Below, piece by piece: positions 34,619-42,317 of a stretch of 42,446 nt of DNA. This DNA is from JBFGCA01 sp041567315. GTDB lineage: Bacteria; Acidobacteriota; Thermoanaerobaculia; Multivoradales; JAHEKO01. The stretch covers positions 1-42,446 of the forward strand of contig JBFGCA010000033.1 of assembly GCA_041567315.1 (NCBI GenBank). Reading direction: 5' to 3'. Numbering within the stretch: the stretch's first letter is position 1; each line of letters starts with the position of its first letter. Made by a program: the position numbers and the translations under genes. The notes beneath the pieces are model-generated. The model saw only the letters and a list, made by a program, of their open reading frames with translations. It had not been told where the DNA came from and ran no database searches.

Positions 34619-35170
34619 TCAAGGGGAGACCGCGAACTCCTGGTAGTCGCCGCGCTCCTCGGGCGGCACCGGGTGGCGGACCTCGACCGCAAAGCCGTCC
34701 CCCTCGCGGTAGTCGACGTCTTCGAGCACGTAGGTGAACACGCGCTGGTTGGCCTTCGGGATGTCGGCGGTCTCGAACCAGGCGCGCCACTCCCCCTTGG
34801 GCTGCTGGTTGCCGTCGACCATCGAGATGTCGACGGTGACGCCCGGCAGCCGCTCGGGGCTGTCGTGCTGGAGCATGATGTCGAGCAGCACCTTCTGGCG
34901 GACCGGCACCGGCTCGGCCGGCAGCTCCGCCTCGGCGCCCTCCGCCCGGGCCGGCGCCTCGACGCCCTCTTCGCCCTCGGGCGGCGCCTCCAGGGGCACC
35001 AGCGGCTCCTCCTGGACGAGGAACCCGTTGAGCTTCGCCTTGTAGAGCGAGCGGATCTGCGCCACCCTCTCTTCGGGGCTCGCCGGCGCGCAGGCGACCG
35101 CCGTCCCCAGCACCACCAGCACCACCACCGCCACCGACCACCAGCCAAGAAAGCTCGAACTACGACGCAC
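34619..35170 (-). CDS. Hypothetical lipoprotein
   Basis: The 183-aa protein starts MRRSSSFLGWW, has a hydrophobic signal and a plausible lipobox (TAVAC, cysteine near residue 27). A segment rich in Glu, Pro and Ala (residues 55-85) precedes a folded-looking C-terminal part with VLLDIMLQHD and VTVDISMVDG. I do not recognise the family. GTG at 35170 with GGAGGTGG just ahead (35173-35180) is the best start; a longer TTG-initiated frame to 35224 would spoil the signal. Its place before moxR suggests an envelope role. Confidence 0.75.
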   Translation of the reverse strand: MRRSSSFLGWWSVAVVVLVVLGTAVACAPASPEERVAQIRSLYKAKLNGFLVQEEPLVPLEAPPEGEEGVEAPARAEGAEAELPAEPVPVRQKVLLDIMLQHDSPERLPGVTVDISMVDGNQQPKGEWRAWFETADIPKANQRVFTYVLEDVDYREGDGFAVEVRHPVPPEERGDYQEFAVSP

Positions 35171-35220
35171 AGCCACCTCCCGAAGCACCGGCCTCTTGAT
35201 CACCGAAAAAAGAAGTTGCC

Positions 35221-35940
35221 TCAAGCGAAAAGATTATAGCGGAGGATCGCCCAGATGGCCGCCACCCCGTCCTTCCAGCCGATCTTCTTGCCCTCGGCGT
35301 AGGTCCGCCCGTAGTAGGAGATCGGCACCTCGAAGATCCGCACCCCGAGCTTGGCGACCTTGGCGGTCAGCTCGGGCTCGATGGCGAAACGCTCCGAGCG
35401 CAGCTCGATGCGCTCCAGGACCTCGCGCCGGAAGACCTTGTAGCCGGTCTCCATGTCCGAGAGATTGAGATCGGTGAACACGTTGGAGAGCAGGGTCAGC
35501 CAGCGGTTGCCCACGAAGTGCCAGAAGAACAGCACCCGGTGCGGCCCGCCCAGGAAACGCGAGCCGTAGACGACGTCGGCCTCGCCGTCGAGGATCGGCT
35601 GGAGCAGGCGCGGGTAGTCGCGCGGGTGGTACTCGAGGTCGGCGTCCTGGACCAGCACCAGGTCGCCGGTGGCGGCGGCGAAGCCGGTGCGCAGCGCCGC
35701 CCCCTTGCCGCGGTTGACCGGATGCTCGTGGAGCCGGAAGGGCGGCCGGCCGGCGTCCGCCAGCTGCCGCAGCAGCTCGGCGGTGCCGTCGGTCGAGGCG
35801 TCGTCGACCACCACCAGGTCGAGCTCGAGGCCGTCCGGCAGCGGCGCCGCCGCCACCCGGCCGAGCACCTTTTCGATGGTCTCCCGCTCGTTGTAGACCG
35901 GGACGACGACGGACAGCCTGGTGGTGGTCAGGGCCGTCAG
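35221..35940 (-). CDS. GT2 glycosyltransferase, DPM1/polyprenyl-phosphate sugar synthase type
   Basis: It likely makes a polyprenyl-phosphate-linked sugar. The 239-aa protein has LSVVVPVYNE, VVVDDASTDGT, NRGKGAALRTGF, the metal-binding QDADLEY and SRFLGG, all typical of the DPM1-like group. It lacks the C-terminal membrane domain of longer forms. No ATG, GTG or TTG lies close upstream in frame. The codon that overlaps the protease stop in the local NTGA pattern is CTG at 35940, so initiation at CTG is inferred; a second CTG lies 12 nt on. It follows the secreted protease. Confidence 0.85.
   Translation of the reverse strand: MTALTTTRLSVVVPVYNERETIEKVLGRVAAAPLPDGLELDLVVVDDASTDGTAELLRQLADAGRPPFRLHEHPVNRGKGAALRTGFAAATGDLVLVQDADLEYHPRDYPRLLQPILDGEADVVYGSRFLGGPHRVLFFWHFVGNRWLTLLSNVFTDLNLSDMETGYKVFRREVLERIELRSERFAIEPELTAKVAKLGVRIFEVPISYYGRTYAEGKKIGWKDGVAAIWAILRYNLFA
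35233..35238 (-). promoter_or_regulatory. TATAAT box for the lipoprotein-moxR operon
   Basis: A perfect -10 hexamer TATAAT lies on the minus strand inside the last codons of the GT2 gene. A transcript would start near 35226 and have a leader of about 55 nt before the GTG at 35170. No -35 consensus is present. It suggests that the lipoprotein-moxR-DUF58-tgpA unit can be transcribed separately from the protease-GT2 pair. Confidence 0.45.
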
Positions 35941-37178
35941 TTCTGCTTCTTGGGCCGGCCCTTGCGGGTGCAGTTGCCGGCGGCCTCGGCGCAGACCTCG
36001 TTGAACATGGCGACGAAGGAGCCGTCGAGCACGGAGGAGCCCTGGAACTTGTCGGCGTTGCCCTGCGGACCGAAGGAGGTCACCCCCACCACCCGGTTGG
36101 CCTGCCGGTTGAGGCCGCCGCCCTGGCCGTTGGCCTTGACGCCGAAGTTCTGGACCCAGGGACCACCGCTCGAGCCGCCGCGCATGTCCGAGCCGTACAC
36201 CGCGCTGTTGTTGAAGAAGAACTCGCCGCCGCCGGCGTCGATCTGGTGCATGCGCTGCCCGGCGTCGTGGTTGCCGGGGTAGCCCAGCAGCTTCACGTGG
36301 TTGGGCAGCAGGCTGTTGGTCTTGTAACCCAGCCAGCCGGTGACGTCGCCGATGCGGTTGCCGTTCATGTCGTTCATCACCATCACCGCCATGTCCTGCT
36401 CGTTGGGCACCTCGTCGTCGCCATTGAACCACTCGTCGGTCACCGCGATCGAGCTGGCGCTCCAGGTGCCGAACGGCGCCTCGCCCCGGTGGTAGGCGGG
36501 GACGAACATCAGGTTGGTGGCGAACCGGTTGACGCCGGCGTCGTAGAGACAGTGGCCGGCGGTCAGCACCACCCGGGCCGAGATCACCGCGCCCGAGCAG
36601 ACGAAGTTCCCCTCCCCGGGGATGGTCAGGAACAGCTTGCCCGAGGTACGGTAGGGCCACACCACCCGCGCGTCCTCGGGCACCAGCCGCGAGCTGGTGA
36701 AGTCGAGCTGGGCGAGGCCCCTGTTGTTGGGCACCACGTTGTTGGGCACCACGTTGCCCGGTGCCGCCGTCGGGGCGGTCACCTGACCGAGCCCGACCGC
36801 GGCCGCAAAGGACGATCCGCCGACCCGGTCGGGCCGCTCGGCGCGCAGGCGCCGCGGCAGACGCCGCGGGTCGAGCAGGAAGTTGTCGAAGCGCGGCAGC
36901 ACCCCGGCGGCAGGGCGGGCCGGGGCGGAGGAGACCGGCGGCGCCAGCGAGCGCGGCCGCGGCGGGGCGGCCTCGCCGTCCCCGGTGGCGACCCAGCGGC
37001 CCGTCGCCACCAGCGGCAGCCGCATCGGCTGCGCCGTGAGCAGGCGCTGGGCGGTCCAGTAGTCGGGGTCGCTCTGGACGTGGTGGATCACCAGCCGGGG
37101 TGGGGTGCCGTCCGCCGGCGGTCCGGCGAAGGCCGGGGCCGCCAGCGGGATCGTCAGCAGAATCGCGAGTCGTCGCAT
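35937..37178 (-). CDS. Secreted trypsin-like serine protease (S1/V8-like)
   Basis: The 413-aa precursor has a signal peptide (MRRLAILLTIPLAAPAFAG), a Pro/Arg-rich pro-region of about 150 residues and a chymotrypsin-fold domain. The triad is H209 in LTAGHC, D262 in NEQDMAVM and S337 in GGSSGGP. C194 and C210 would form the His-loop disulfide. A short tandem repeat VVPNN lies at residues 143-152. The domain resembles glutamyl endopeptidase/V8-like enzymes. ATG at 37178 is chosen for the signal peptide; the longer frame has none. It overlaps the GT2 gene by 4 nt. Confidence 0.88.
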   Translation of the reverse strand: MRRLAILLTIPLAAPAFAGPPADGTPPRLVIHHVQSDPDYWTAQRLLTAQPMRLPLVATGRWVATGDGEAAPPRPRSLAPPVSSAPARPAAGVLPRFDNFLLDPRRLPRRLRAERPDRVGGSSFAAAVGLGQVTAPTAAPGNVVPNNVVPNNRGLAQLDFTSSRLVPEDARVVWPYRTSGKLFLTIPGEGNFVCSGAVISARVVLTAGHCLYDAGVNRFATNLMFVPAYHRGEAPFGTWSASSIAVTDEWFNGDDEVPNEQDMAVMVMNDMNGNRIGDVTGWLGYKTNSLLPNHVKLLGYPGNHDAGQRMHQIDAGGGEFFFNNSAVYGSDMRGGSSGGPWVQNFGVKANGQGGGLNRQANRVVGVTSFGPQGNADKFQGSSVLDGSFVAMFNEVCAEAAGNCTRKGRPKKQN

Positions 37179-37259
37179 GCGCGTGCCTTTCTCGTCTACT
37201 CTCGTCTGCTCGCCGCGCCCGTCTCGGGCGCCCGCCGTCTCCCCCGGAAGGGTGCGCGA

Positions 37260-37265
37260 AGTATA
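37260..37265 (-). promoter_or_regulatory. -10-like TATACT ahead of the protease gene
   Basis: TATACT on the minus strand lies about 80 bp before the ATG at 37178, giving a leader of about 75 nt. A weak TCAAGA sits 18 bp upstream at the -35 place. The 115-bp divergent gap 37179-37293 must also serve the DUF2723 gene on the other strand, for which only a poor TGATAC next to the start codon is visible. Confidence 0.35.
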
Positions 37266-37293
37266 CCAGCGACCGAGCCAAGGTCTTGATACC

Positions 37294-39327
37294 ATGACGT
37301 TTCCCCGCGCCGGCTCCGCCCGTCGCATCCCCTCCTCAATCGGTGGCTCTCCCCGTCTTGCGACCCCGCGATCGGTGAGCCCAGACCCCGCAGCGCCGCC
37401 GCGTCGAGCGACACCGGTCGCGCCGCCTCCGGTCCGCAACCGCGGGACGGTCCTGGCGGCGGTCCTGCTGTTGCCGGCGATCCTCTACCTCGCCACCCAC
37501 TACCCGGGCGTCGGCGGCCGCATCAACCCCGGCGACTCCGTCAAGTTCCAGTACATCGGCGAGGTGCTGGGGGTGCCGCACCAGCCCGGCTATCCGCAGT
37601 ACGTGGTCCTCAACTGGCTGTGGACCCGGCTGCCGCTGCCGCTCGACCTGGCGCGCAAGGTCAACCTGCTGTCGGCGGTCTGCGCGCTGGTGGCGGGCGG
37701 CTTCCTGTTCGCCTTCTTCGGCGACCTCGCACGCAGCCGCCGGGCGGCGGCGCTCGCCACCTGGACGGTGCTGCTGGCGCCCACCGTCTGGTCGTTCGCC
37801 ACCGAAGCCGAGGTCTACGCGCTGAATCTGGCCTGGCTGGCGGCGGTGGCCTGGGCCGCCAACCGCTGGCGCCGCCAGCCCTCGGCGGGCCGCCTGGCCG
37901 CCCTGCTGCTGATCTACGCGCTGAGCTTCGGCAACCACCCGCTGATGATCACCGCGCTCCCCGGGCTGCTGGTCCTGCTGTTCGCCACCGCCGGGCGCCG
38001 GCTGCTGCGCCCGGGGGTGGTGGCGGCGGCGGTGCTCGCCGCGCTGCTCGGTCTCAGCCAGTACGGCTTCCTGCTGTGGCGCTCGCACAGCGACGCGCCG
38101 GTGGTCGAGGGGATCAAGCGCCAGGCCGGGCTCGCCGAGCTGGCCCGGTCGCTGAGCGGCCAGCGCTTCACCGACCAGCACCTTATGGGGAAGGGCGGCG
38201 GCGAGCTGGCTCGCCGGCTGGCGCGGATGCCGGTCGAGGCCGCCCTCCAGCTGACCCCGGTGGCCCTGCTGCTGGGGCTGGCCGGTCTCTGGGTGCTGGC
38301 GCGGCCGGACCCGGCGATGGCCGGCTTCCTGGCCCTGGGGGCGCTGACCCCGGCGGTCTTCGCCGCCGTCTACCAGATCGGCGACTGGGAGAGCTACCTG
38401 GCGCCCGCCTGGGCGATGCTGGCGGCGGCCGCGGCGGTGGCGGCGGCCGTAGCGCTGCGGCAGCGGCCACGGGCCGGGCGGCCGCTGCTGATCCTGTGGG
38501 CGGCCGTCCTGGTGGGACTCACCGCGGTGCGGCTGCCCGCCATGCGGCTCGCCGAGAGCCCGTGGCAGCGGGACCTGCTGTTCCGGGCGGCACCGGCCGG
38601 GTCGCGGGTGGTGGCCTACCGGGGACCGAGCTATCTCGCCACCCAGCTCAACCGTTACTATGCGCTGGGCTTGGGGCTTGCCGAGCGCCGCGGCCTCGAG
38701 ATCGTCACCGCCGCCCAAACCTTCGAAGACCAGCTCCTGTTTCTCGACGACCGCCCGACGGTCTTCCGCCAGCCCGACATCCGCGCCCTCTTCGACCGCT
38801 ACCGAGTGGACTACGTCAAGCGATGGTTCGGCGACGGCGAGGACGAGTTCATCTACTTCACCGGGACCGTCTACCCGGTGGACGGGCTGCGCCTGACGCC
38901 GGCCCCGAGTGCGGACACGGCCTTGGCGGGCGTCGCGGTGTCGACCACCGACGGGCGGCCGCTGGTGGCGGGCGGGAGCGGCGTCCAGCTCATCGTCGTC
39001 AGCCCGATCGAGCGGCGGATCAAGGGGGTCTTCGAGTTTTCGCTGGACGATCCCGACGACGCGCTCCAGCGGCTGGGCGCCACCCTGCTCCAGGTGCCGG
39101 ACCACGACTGGCTCTGCCTGCTGGTCCAGGACCCGGCGCTGCGGACCCGCCGCCAACTGGTGGGGCTGGTCGCCGGTTGGATGGGCCTCAGACCCAACGA
39201 GCGGCGGCAGGCACTGACGGCGCGGCAGGTGGTCGCGATGGGCGGGCGGCCGGCCCAGCGGCGGCCCGGGCGCTGGCTGCGGGTCGACCCGCGGCCGGAG
39301 GTGATCGCCGTCCCGAAGGTGAGATGA
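37294..39327 (+). CDS. DUF2723 membrane protein, GT-C glycosyltransferase-like
   Basis: The 677-aa protein has a basic, Pro-rich N-terminal tail of about 50 residues, then 10 or so membrane segments to about residue 430, and a soluble C-terminal domain. The first loop carries the family motif: GDSVKFQYIGEVLGVPHQPGYPQY, with the acidic GD pair expected to be catalytic in GT-C enzymes. Eukaryotic DUF2723 (TMEM260) is a protein O-mannosyltransferase; bacterial members are little studied. ATG at 37294 is the start. It overlaps the next gene as ATGA, so the three-gene unit is probably translationally coupled. Confidence 0.8.
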   Translation: MTFPRAGSARRIPSSIGGSPRLATPRSVSPDPAAPPRRATPVAPPPVRNRGTVLAAVLLLPAILYLATHYPGVGGRINPGDSVKFQYIGEVLGVPHQPGYPQYVVLNWLWTRLPLPLDLARKVNLLSAVCALVAGGFLFAFFGDLARSRRAAALATWTVLLAPTVWSFATEAEVYALNLAWLAAVAWAANRWRRQPSAGRLAALLLIYALSFGNHPLMITALPGLLVLLFATAGRRLLRPGVVAAAVLAALLGLSQYGFLLWRSHSDAPVVEGIKRQAGLAELARSLSGQRFTDQHLMGKGGGELARRLARMPVEAALQLTPVALLLGLAGLWVLARPDPAMAGFLALGALTPAVFAAVYQIGDWESYLAPAWAMLAAAAAVAAAVALRQRPRAGRPLLILWAAVLVGLTAVRLPAMRLAESPWQRDLLFRAAPAGSRVVAYRGPSYLATQLNRYYALGLGLAERRGLEIVTAAQTFEDQLLFLDDRPTVFRQPDIRALFDRYRVDYVKRWFGDGEDEFIYFTGTVYPVDGLRLTPAPSADTALAGVAVSTTDGRPLVAGGSGVQLIVVSPIERRIKGVFEFSLDDPDDALQRLGATLLQVPDHDWLCLLVQDPALRTRRQLVGLVAGWMGLRPNERRQALTARQVVAMGGRPAQRRPGRWLRVDPRPEVIAVPKVR

Positions 39328-40769
39328 ACGGGCCGCGCCGCCCCCGCCGGCGGGCCGTCCCGGCCCTGCTGCTCGCGGCGCTGGCGGCGTGGAGCGCCGG
39401 CTGCGGTTCCGAGCGCTCGGCCGAGCGCGATCCCCTGGCCGGGCTGCCGATCCACGATACCGGCGTCAAGGTGCTGCTGGTGGGTCTCGACGGCGCCACC
39501 TTCTCGGTGATCGACCCGCTGCTGGCGGCCGGCGAGCTGCCGGTGCTGGCGGGGCTCGTCGAGCACGGCGCCCGCGGCCCGCTGCGCTCCGAGAAGCCGA
39601 TGCGCTCGCCGGCCCTGTGGACCACCATGGCGACGGGGCGCCCCCGCGAGCAGCACGGCATCGACCGCTTCACCTTCGACGATCCGGCGGGCGCCGGCAA
39701 GGTGCTGGTCAACTCGACGATGCGCAAGAGCCTGGCGGTGTGGGAGATCCTCGGCGCCGCGGGACGCAGCGTCGGCGTCGCCGGCTGGTGGGCCACCTGG
39801 CCGGCCGAGCCGGTCCGCGGCTGGCTGGTCTCCGACCGCATCACCCGCAGCCGCTGGAGCGAGTGGGCGGACGGGGCCAAGAGCGAGCGGCTGACCTATC
39901 CACCGGGCCTCGCCGCCGAGCTGCTGCCGCTGGTGGTCGACCCCCGCCAGCCGCCGCTCGACGAGCTGCGCGCGATCGTGCCCTTCACTCCCCAGGAGGA
40001 GGCCGAGCTGCTGGCCGCCGAAAAGCCGATCTGGGCGCACGGCCCGAGCGTCCTCAAGTTCGCCTACTGCACCCAGCGCTCCTACGAGAAGATGGCGCTC
40101 CACCTGCTGGCCTGGGGCCAGCCCGACTTCACCACCCTGTTCCTGATCGCCCAGGACCCGGTCTCCCACACCTTCTGGCACTACCACGAGCCGCAGGCCT
40201 ACGACTTCGGCGACCAGCCGCGGCTCCCCCACCGGGCGGCGGCGGTCGCCAACATGTACCGCCACAACGACCGCTACATGGCCGAGCTGCTGGCGGCGGT
40301 CTCGGAGGACACCGTGGTCCTGGTGGTCTCCGACCACGGCTTCCGGGCCTCGGGCAAGATGCCCGAGCGCAAGCCGCTCGAGACCTTCGCCGGCTCGTTC
40401 GCGAGCGGCTTCGCCGACACCGAGAACCGCGACGGCTCGGTGACCGTGGGCCAGAGCGGGGTCCACCACCTGGACGGCGTGCTGGTCGCGGCCGGCGGCC
40501 CGGTCCGGCCAGGCGTCCGCCTCGAGGCGACGCTCTACGACATCGCCCCGACGGTGCTGGCGCTGCTGGGCCTGCCGGTGCCCGAGGACCTCCCCGGCCG
40601 GGTGCTCGAGGAGATGCTCGAGCCCGGTTTCCTGGCCCGCTTCCCGGTGGGCCGGGTGCCGACCTACGAGGGGCTCGTCGAGCGCCTGCCGGCGGCGGCG
40701 GCGGCGACCGAGAGCGGCCAGGACGCCGAGACCCTCGAGATGCTGCGCTCGCTGGGCTACATCCAGTGA
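39324..40769 (+). CDS. AlkP-superfamily phosphodiesterase/nucleotide-pyrophosphatase-like lipoprotein
   Basis: The 481-aa protein has a twin-basic N-terminus, a hydrophobic segment and a lipobox (WSAGC, Cys27). The alkaline phosphatase-superfamily core shows D56 in LLVGLDGATF, the nucleophile threonine in SPALWTTMATG, LIAQDPVSHTFW, VVSDHGF and GVHHLDGVLV. These are the metal ligands of the phosphodiesterase group. It would act outside the cytoplasmic membrane on phosphate esters or phosphoglycans. It ends LRSLGYIQ, like the next protein. The start overlaps the DUF2723 stop and the end overlaps the next gene as GTGA. Confidence 0.85.
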   Translation: MNGPRRPRRRAVPALLLAALAAWSAGCGSERSAERDPLAGLPIHDTGVKVLLVGLDGATFSVIDPLLAAGELPVLAGLVEHGARGPLRSEKPMRSPALWTTMATGRPREQHGIDRFTFDDPAGAGKVLVNSTMRKSLAVWEILGAAGRSVGVAGWWATWPAEPVRGWLVSDRITRSRWSEWADGAKSERLTYPPGLAAELLPLVVDPRQPPLDELRAIVPFTPQEEAELLAAEKPIWAHGPSVLKFAYCTQRSYEKMALHLLAWGQPDFTTLFLIAQDPVSHTFWHYHEPQAYDFGDQPRLPHRAAAVANMYRHNDRYMAELLAAVSEDTVVLVVSDHGFRASGKMPERKPLETFAGSFASGFADTENRDGSVTVGQSGVHHLDGVLVAAGGPVRPGVRLEATLYDIAPTVLALLGLPVPEDLPGRVLEEMLEPGFLARFPVGRVPTYEGLVERLPAAAAATESGQDAETLEMLRSLGYIQ

Positions 40770-42142
40770 GGCGCGCGAGCCGGCGCCTGCCGGTGCTGGC
40801 CGCTCTGGCGCTCGGTTGCGCGGCACTCGGCTGCGGCGGCGCGCGGCCGGCCGCCGACTCGGCCCTGCTGGTGGTGGTCGACACCCTGCGCGCCGACCAC
40901 CTGGGCCTCTACGGCTACGCCCGCCGCACCAGCCCGGCGCTCGACGCCTGGGCGGCCGGGGCGGCGGTCTTCGAGCGCGCCTACTCGGTCTCGCCCTGGA
41001 CCCTGCCCGCCTTCGGCACCCTGTTCACCGGCCGCCTGCCCTCGCATCACATGGCCGGCACCTTCCCCCGCCAGCCCAACGGCGCGGCGCCGGGCAAGAA
41101 GGAGTTCCAGCGGCTCTCCGACGCCGTCCCCACCCTCGCCCAGCTGCTCGCCGGCCAGGGCCTCGCCACCGGCGCCATCCTCTGCAACGCCTTCCTCCAC
41201 CCCCGCTTCGGGCTCGACCGCGGCTTCGACACCTACGACTTCATCCCCTGCGGCCCGCGCGACATCCGGCGCGCCGACGCGGCGGTGGACGCCGCCCTCG
41301 GCTGGCTGGGCGAGCACGGCGAGCGGCCGTTCTTCCTGGTGCTGCACCTCTTCGACCCCCACGTCGTCTACGAGCCGCCCGAGGGCTTCCGCGGCCTCTT
41401 CGCCCGCTGGCTCGAGGAGCGCGACGACCGGGTGAGCGACCTCAAGGAGATCCGCGGGCGGCTGCGCCGCGGCGAGCCCCTGGACCGCGAGTTCCTGGCG
41501 GCCGCCTACGACGAGGAGATCGCTTTCGTCGACCAACAGCTCGGGCGCCTGTTCCGGTCGCTCGACGAGCGCGGGCTGGGAGACCGCCTGCTGGTGGTGG
41601 TCACCTCCGACCACGGCGAGGAGTTCTTCGATCACGGCGGCTTCGAGCACGGCCACACCATCTACGACGAGCTGCTGCGGGTCCCGCTGCTGCTCGGCGG
41701 TCCCGGCGTCCGGCGTGGCCGGCACGGCTCGCCGGTCGGTCTCGCCGACCTCTTCCCCACCCTCCTCGAAGGCCTCGGCTACGCGCCACCGGCCGGGCTG
41801 GCGGGGACCTCGTTGTGGCCCCTTCTCGGGGGCGCCGGTGGGCCCGACGCCGAGCCCCGGCTGCTGGTGGCCGAGCGCACCCTCTATGGCCCCGAGCGGC
41901 GGGCCGCGGTGCGCTGGCCGCTCAAGCTGGCCCAGGACGTCCGGCGCGGCCAGCTCACCCTCCACGACCTGGCCGTCGACCCCGGCGAGCGGCGCGACCT
42001 GGCCGCCGAGCGCCCGGACCAGGCCGCCGCGCTGCTGGCCGAGCTGGAGGCTGCGCTGGCCGGCGGCCCCGGCCGCTCCGAGGCCGCCGAGCTCGACGAC
42101 GCCACCGTCGAGAGCCTCCGGGCCCTCGGCTACCTGGACTAG
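40766..42142 (+). CDS. Sulfatase-fold lipoprotein with a threonine nucleophile (probable phosphotransferase or phosphodiesterase)
   Basis: The 458-aa protein has a lipoprotein signal (two LGC motifs, Cys18 and Cys23) and a sulfatase/AlkP core: LVVVDTLRADHLGLYGY, HLFDPHVVY, TSDHGEEFFDHG, FEHGHTIYDELLRVPLL. At the sulfatase signature C/S-x-P-x-R it reads TLPAF, so the formylglycine cysteine is replaced by threonine (about residue 79) and the arginine is lost. That pattern is known from lipoteichoic acid and phosphoethanolamine transferases. It is the third gene of the DUF2723 unit. GTG at 40766 overlaps the previous stop. It ends LRALGYLD. Confidence 0.85.
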   Translation: MRRASRRLPVLAALALGCAALGCGGARPAADSALLVVVDTLRADHLGLYGYARRTSPALDAWAAGAAVFERAYSVSPWTLPAFGTLFTGRLPSHHMAGTFPRQPNGAAPGKKEFQRLSDAVPTLAQLLAGQGLATGAILCNAFLHPRFGLDRGFDTYDFIPCGPRDIRRADAAVDAALGWLGEHGERPFFLVLHLFDPHVVYEPPEGFRGLFARWLEERDDRVSDLKEIRGRLRRGEPLDREFLAAAYDEEIAFVDQQLGRLFRSLDERGLGDRLLVVVTSDHGEEFFDHGGFEHGHTIYDELLRVPLLLGGPGVRRGRHGSPVGLADLFPTLLEGLGYAPPAGLAGTSLWPLLGGAGGPDAEPRLLVAERTLYGPERRAAVRWPLKLAQDVRRGQLTLHDLAVDPGERRDLAAERPDQAAALLAELEAALAGGPGRSEAAELDDATVESLRALGYLD

Positions 42143-42220
42143 CCTGCACTTCTCACCGGGTCGCTCGGCGAGCGGGCGCAGGCGCCTGAAGATGCGGGGC
42201 TTACCGACCGAGGGCACCAC

Positions 42221-42241
42221 CGGCGTACTCGAAGTACGCCG
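42221..42241. terminator. Perfect 9-bp hairpin between convergent genes
   Basis: CGGCGTACT (42221-42229) and AGTACGCCG (42233-42241) pair perfectly around the loop CGA. It lies 79 bp after the sulfatase-fold gene and 77 bp from the end of the gene on the opposite strand, where a bidirectional terminator would be. There is no T-run on either strand, so a role as a dispersed repeat or other structured element is equally possible. The rest of 42143-42317 shows no gene. Confidence 0.4.
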
Positions 42242-42317
42242 AGAATGTCCGATCGAGAGAAGTCCTGCAGATTCAGGTACATACGGCTGTGCGGCAGCGA
42301 GCCGGTGGGAGGGCAGG

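Noticed and set aside
36721..36760. Tandem 15-bp repeat as a possible CRISPR or microsatellite
   Set aside because: It has only two units, is inside the protease gene and simply codes VVPNN twice.
40766..42142. Annotation as a formylglycine-dependent sulfatase
   Set aside because: The signature cysteine/serine and arginine are absent; threonine and phenylalanine stand there instead.
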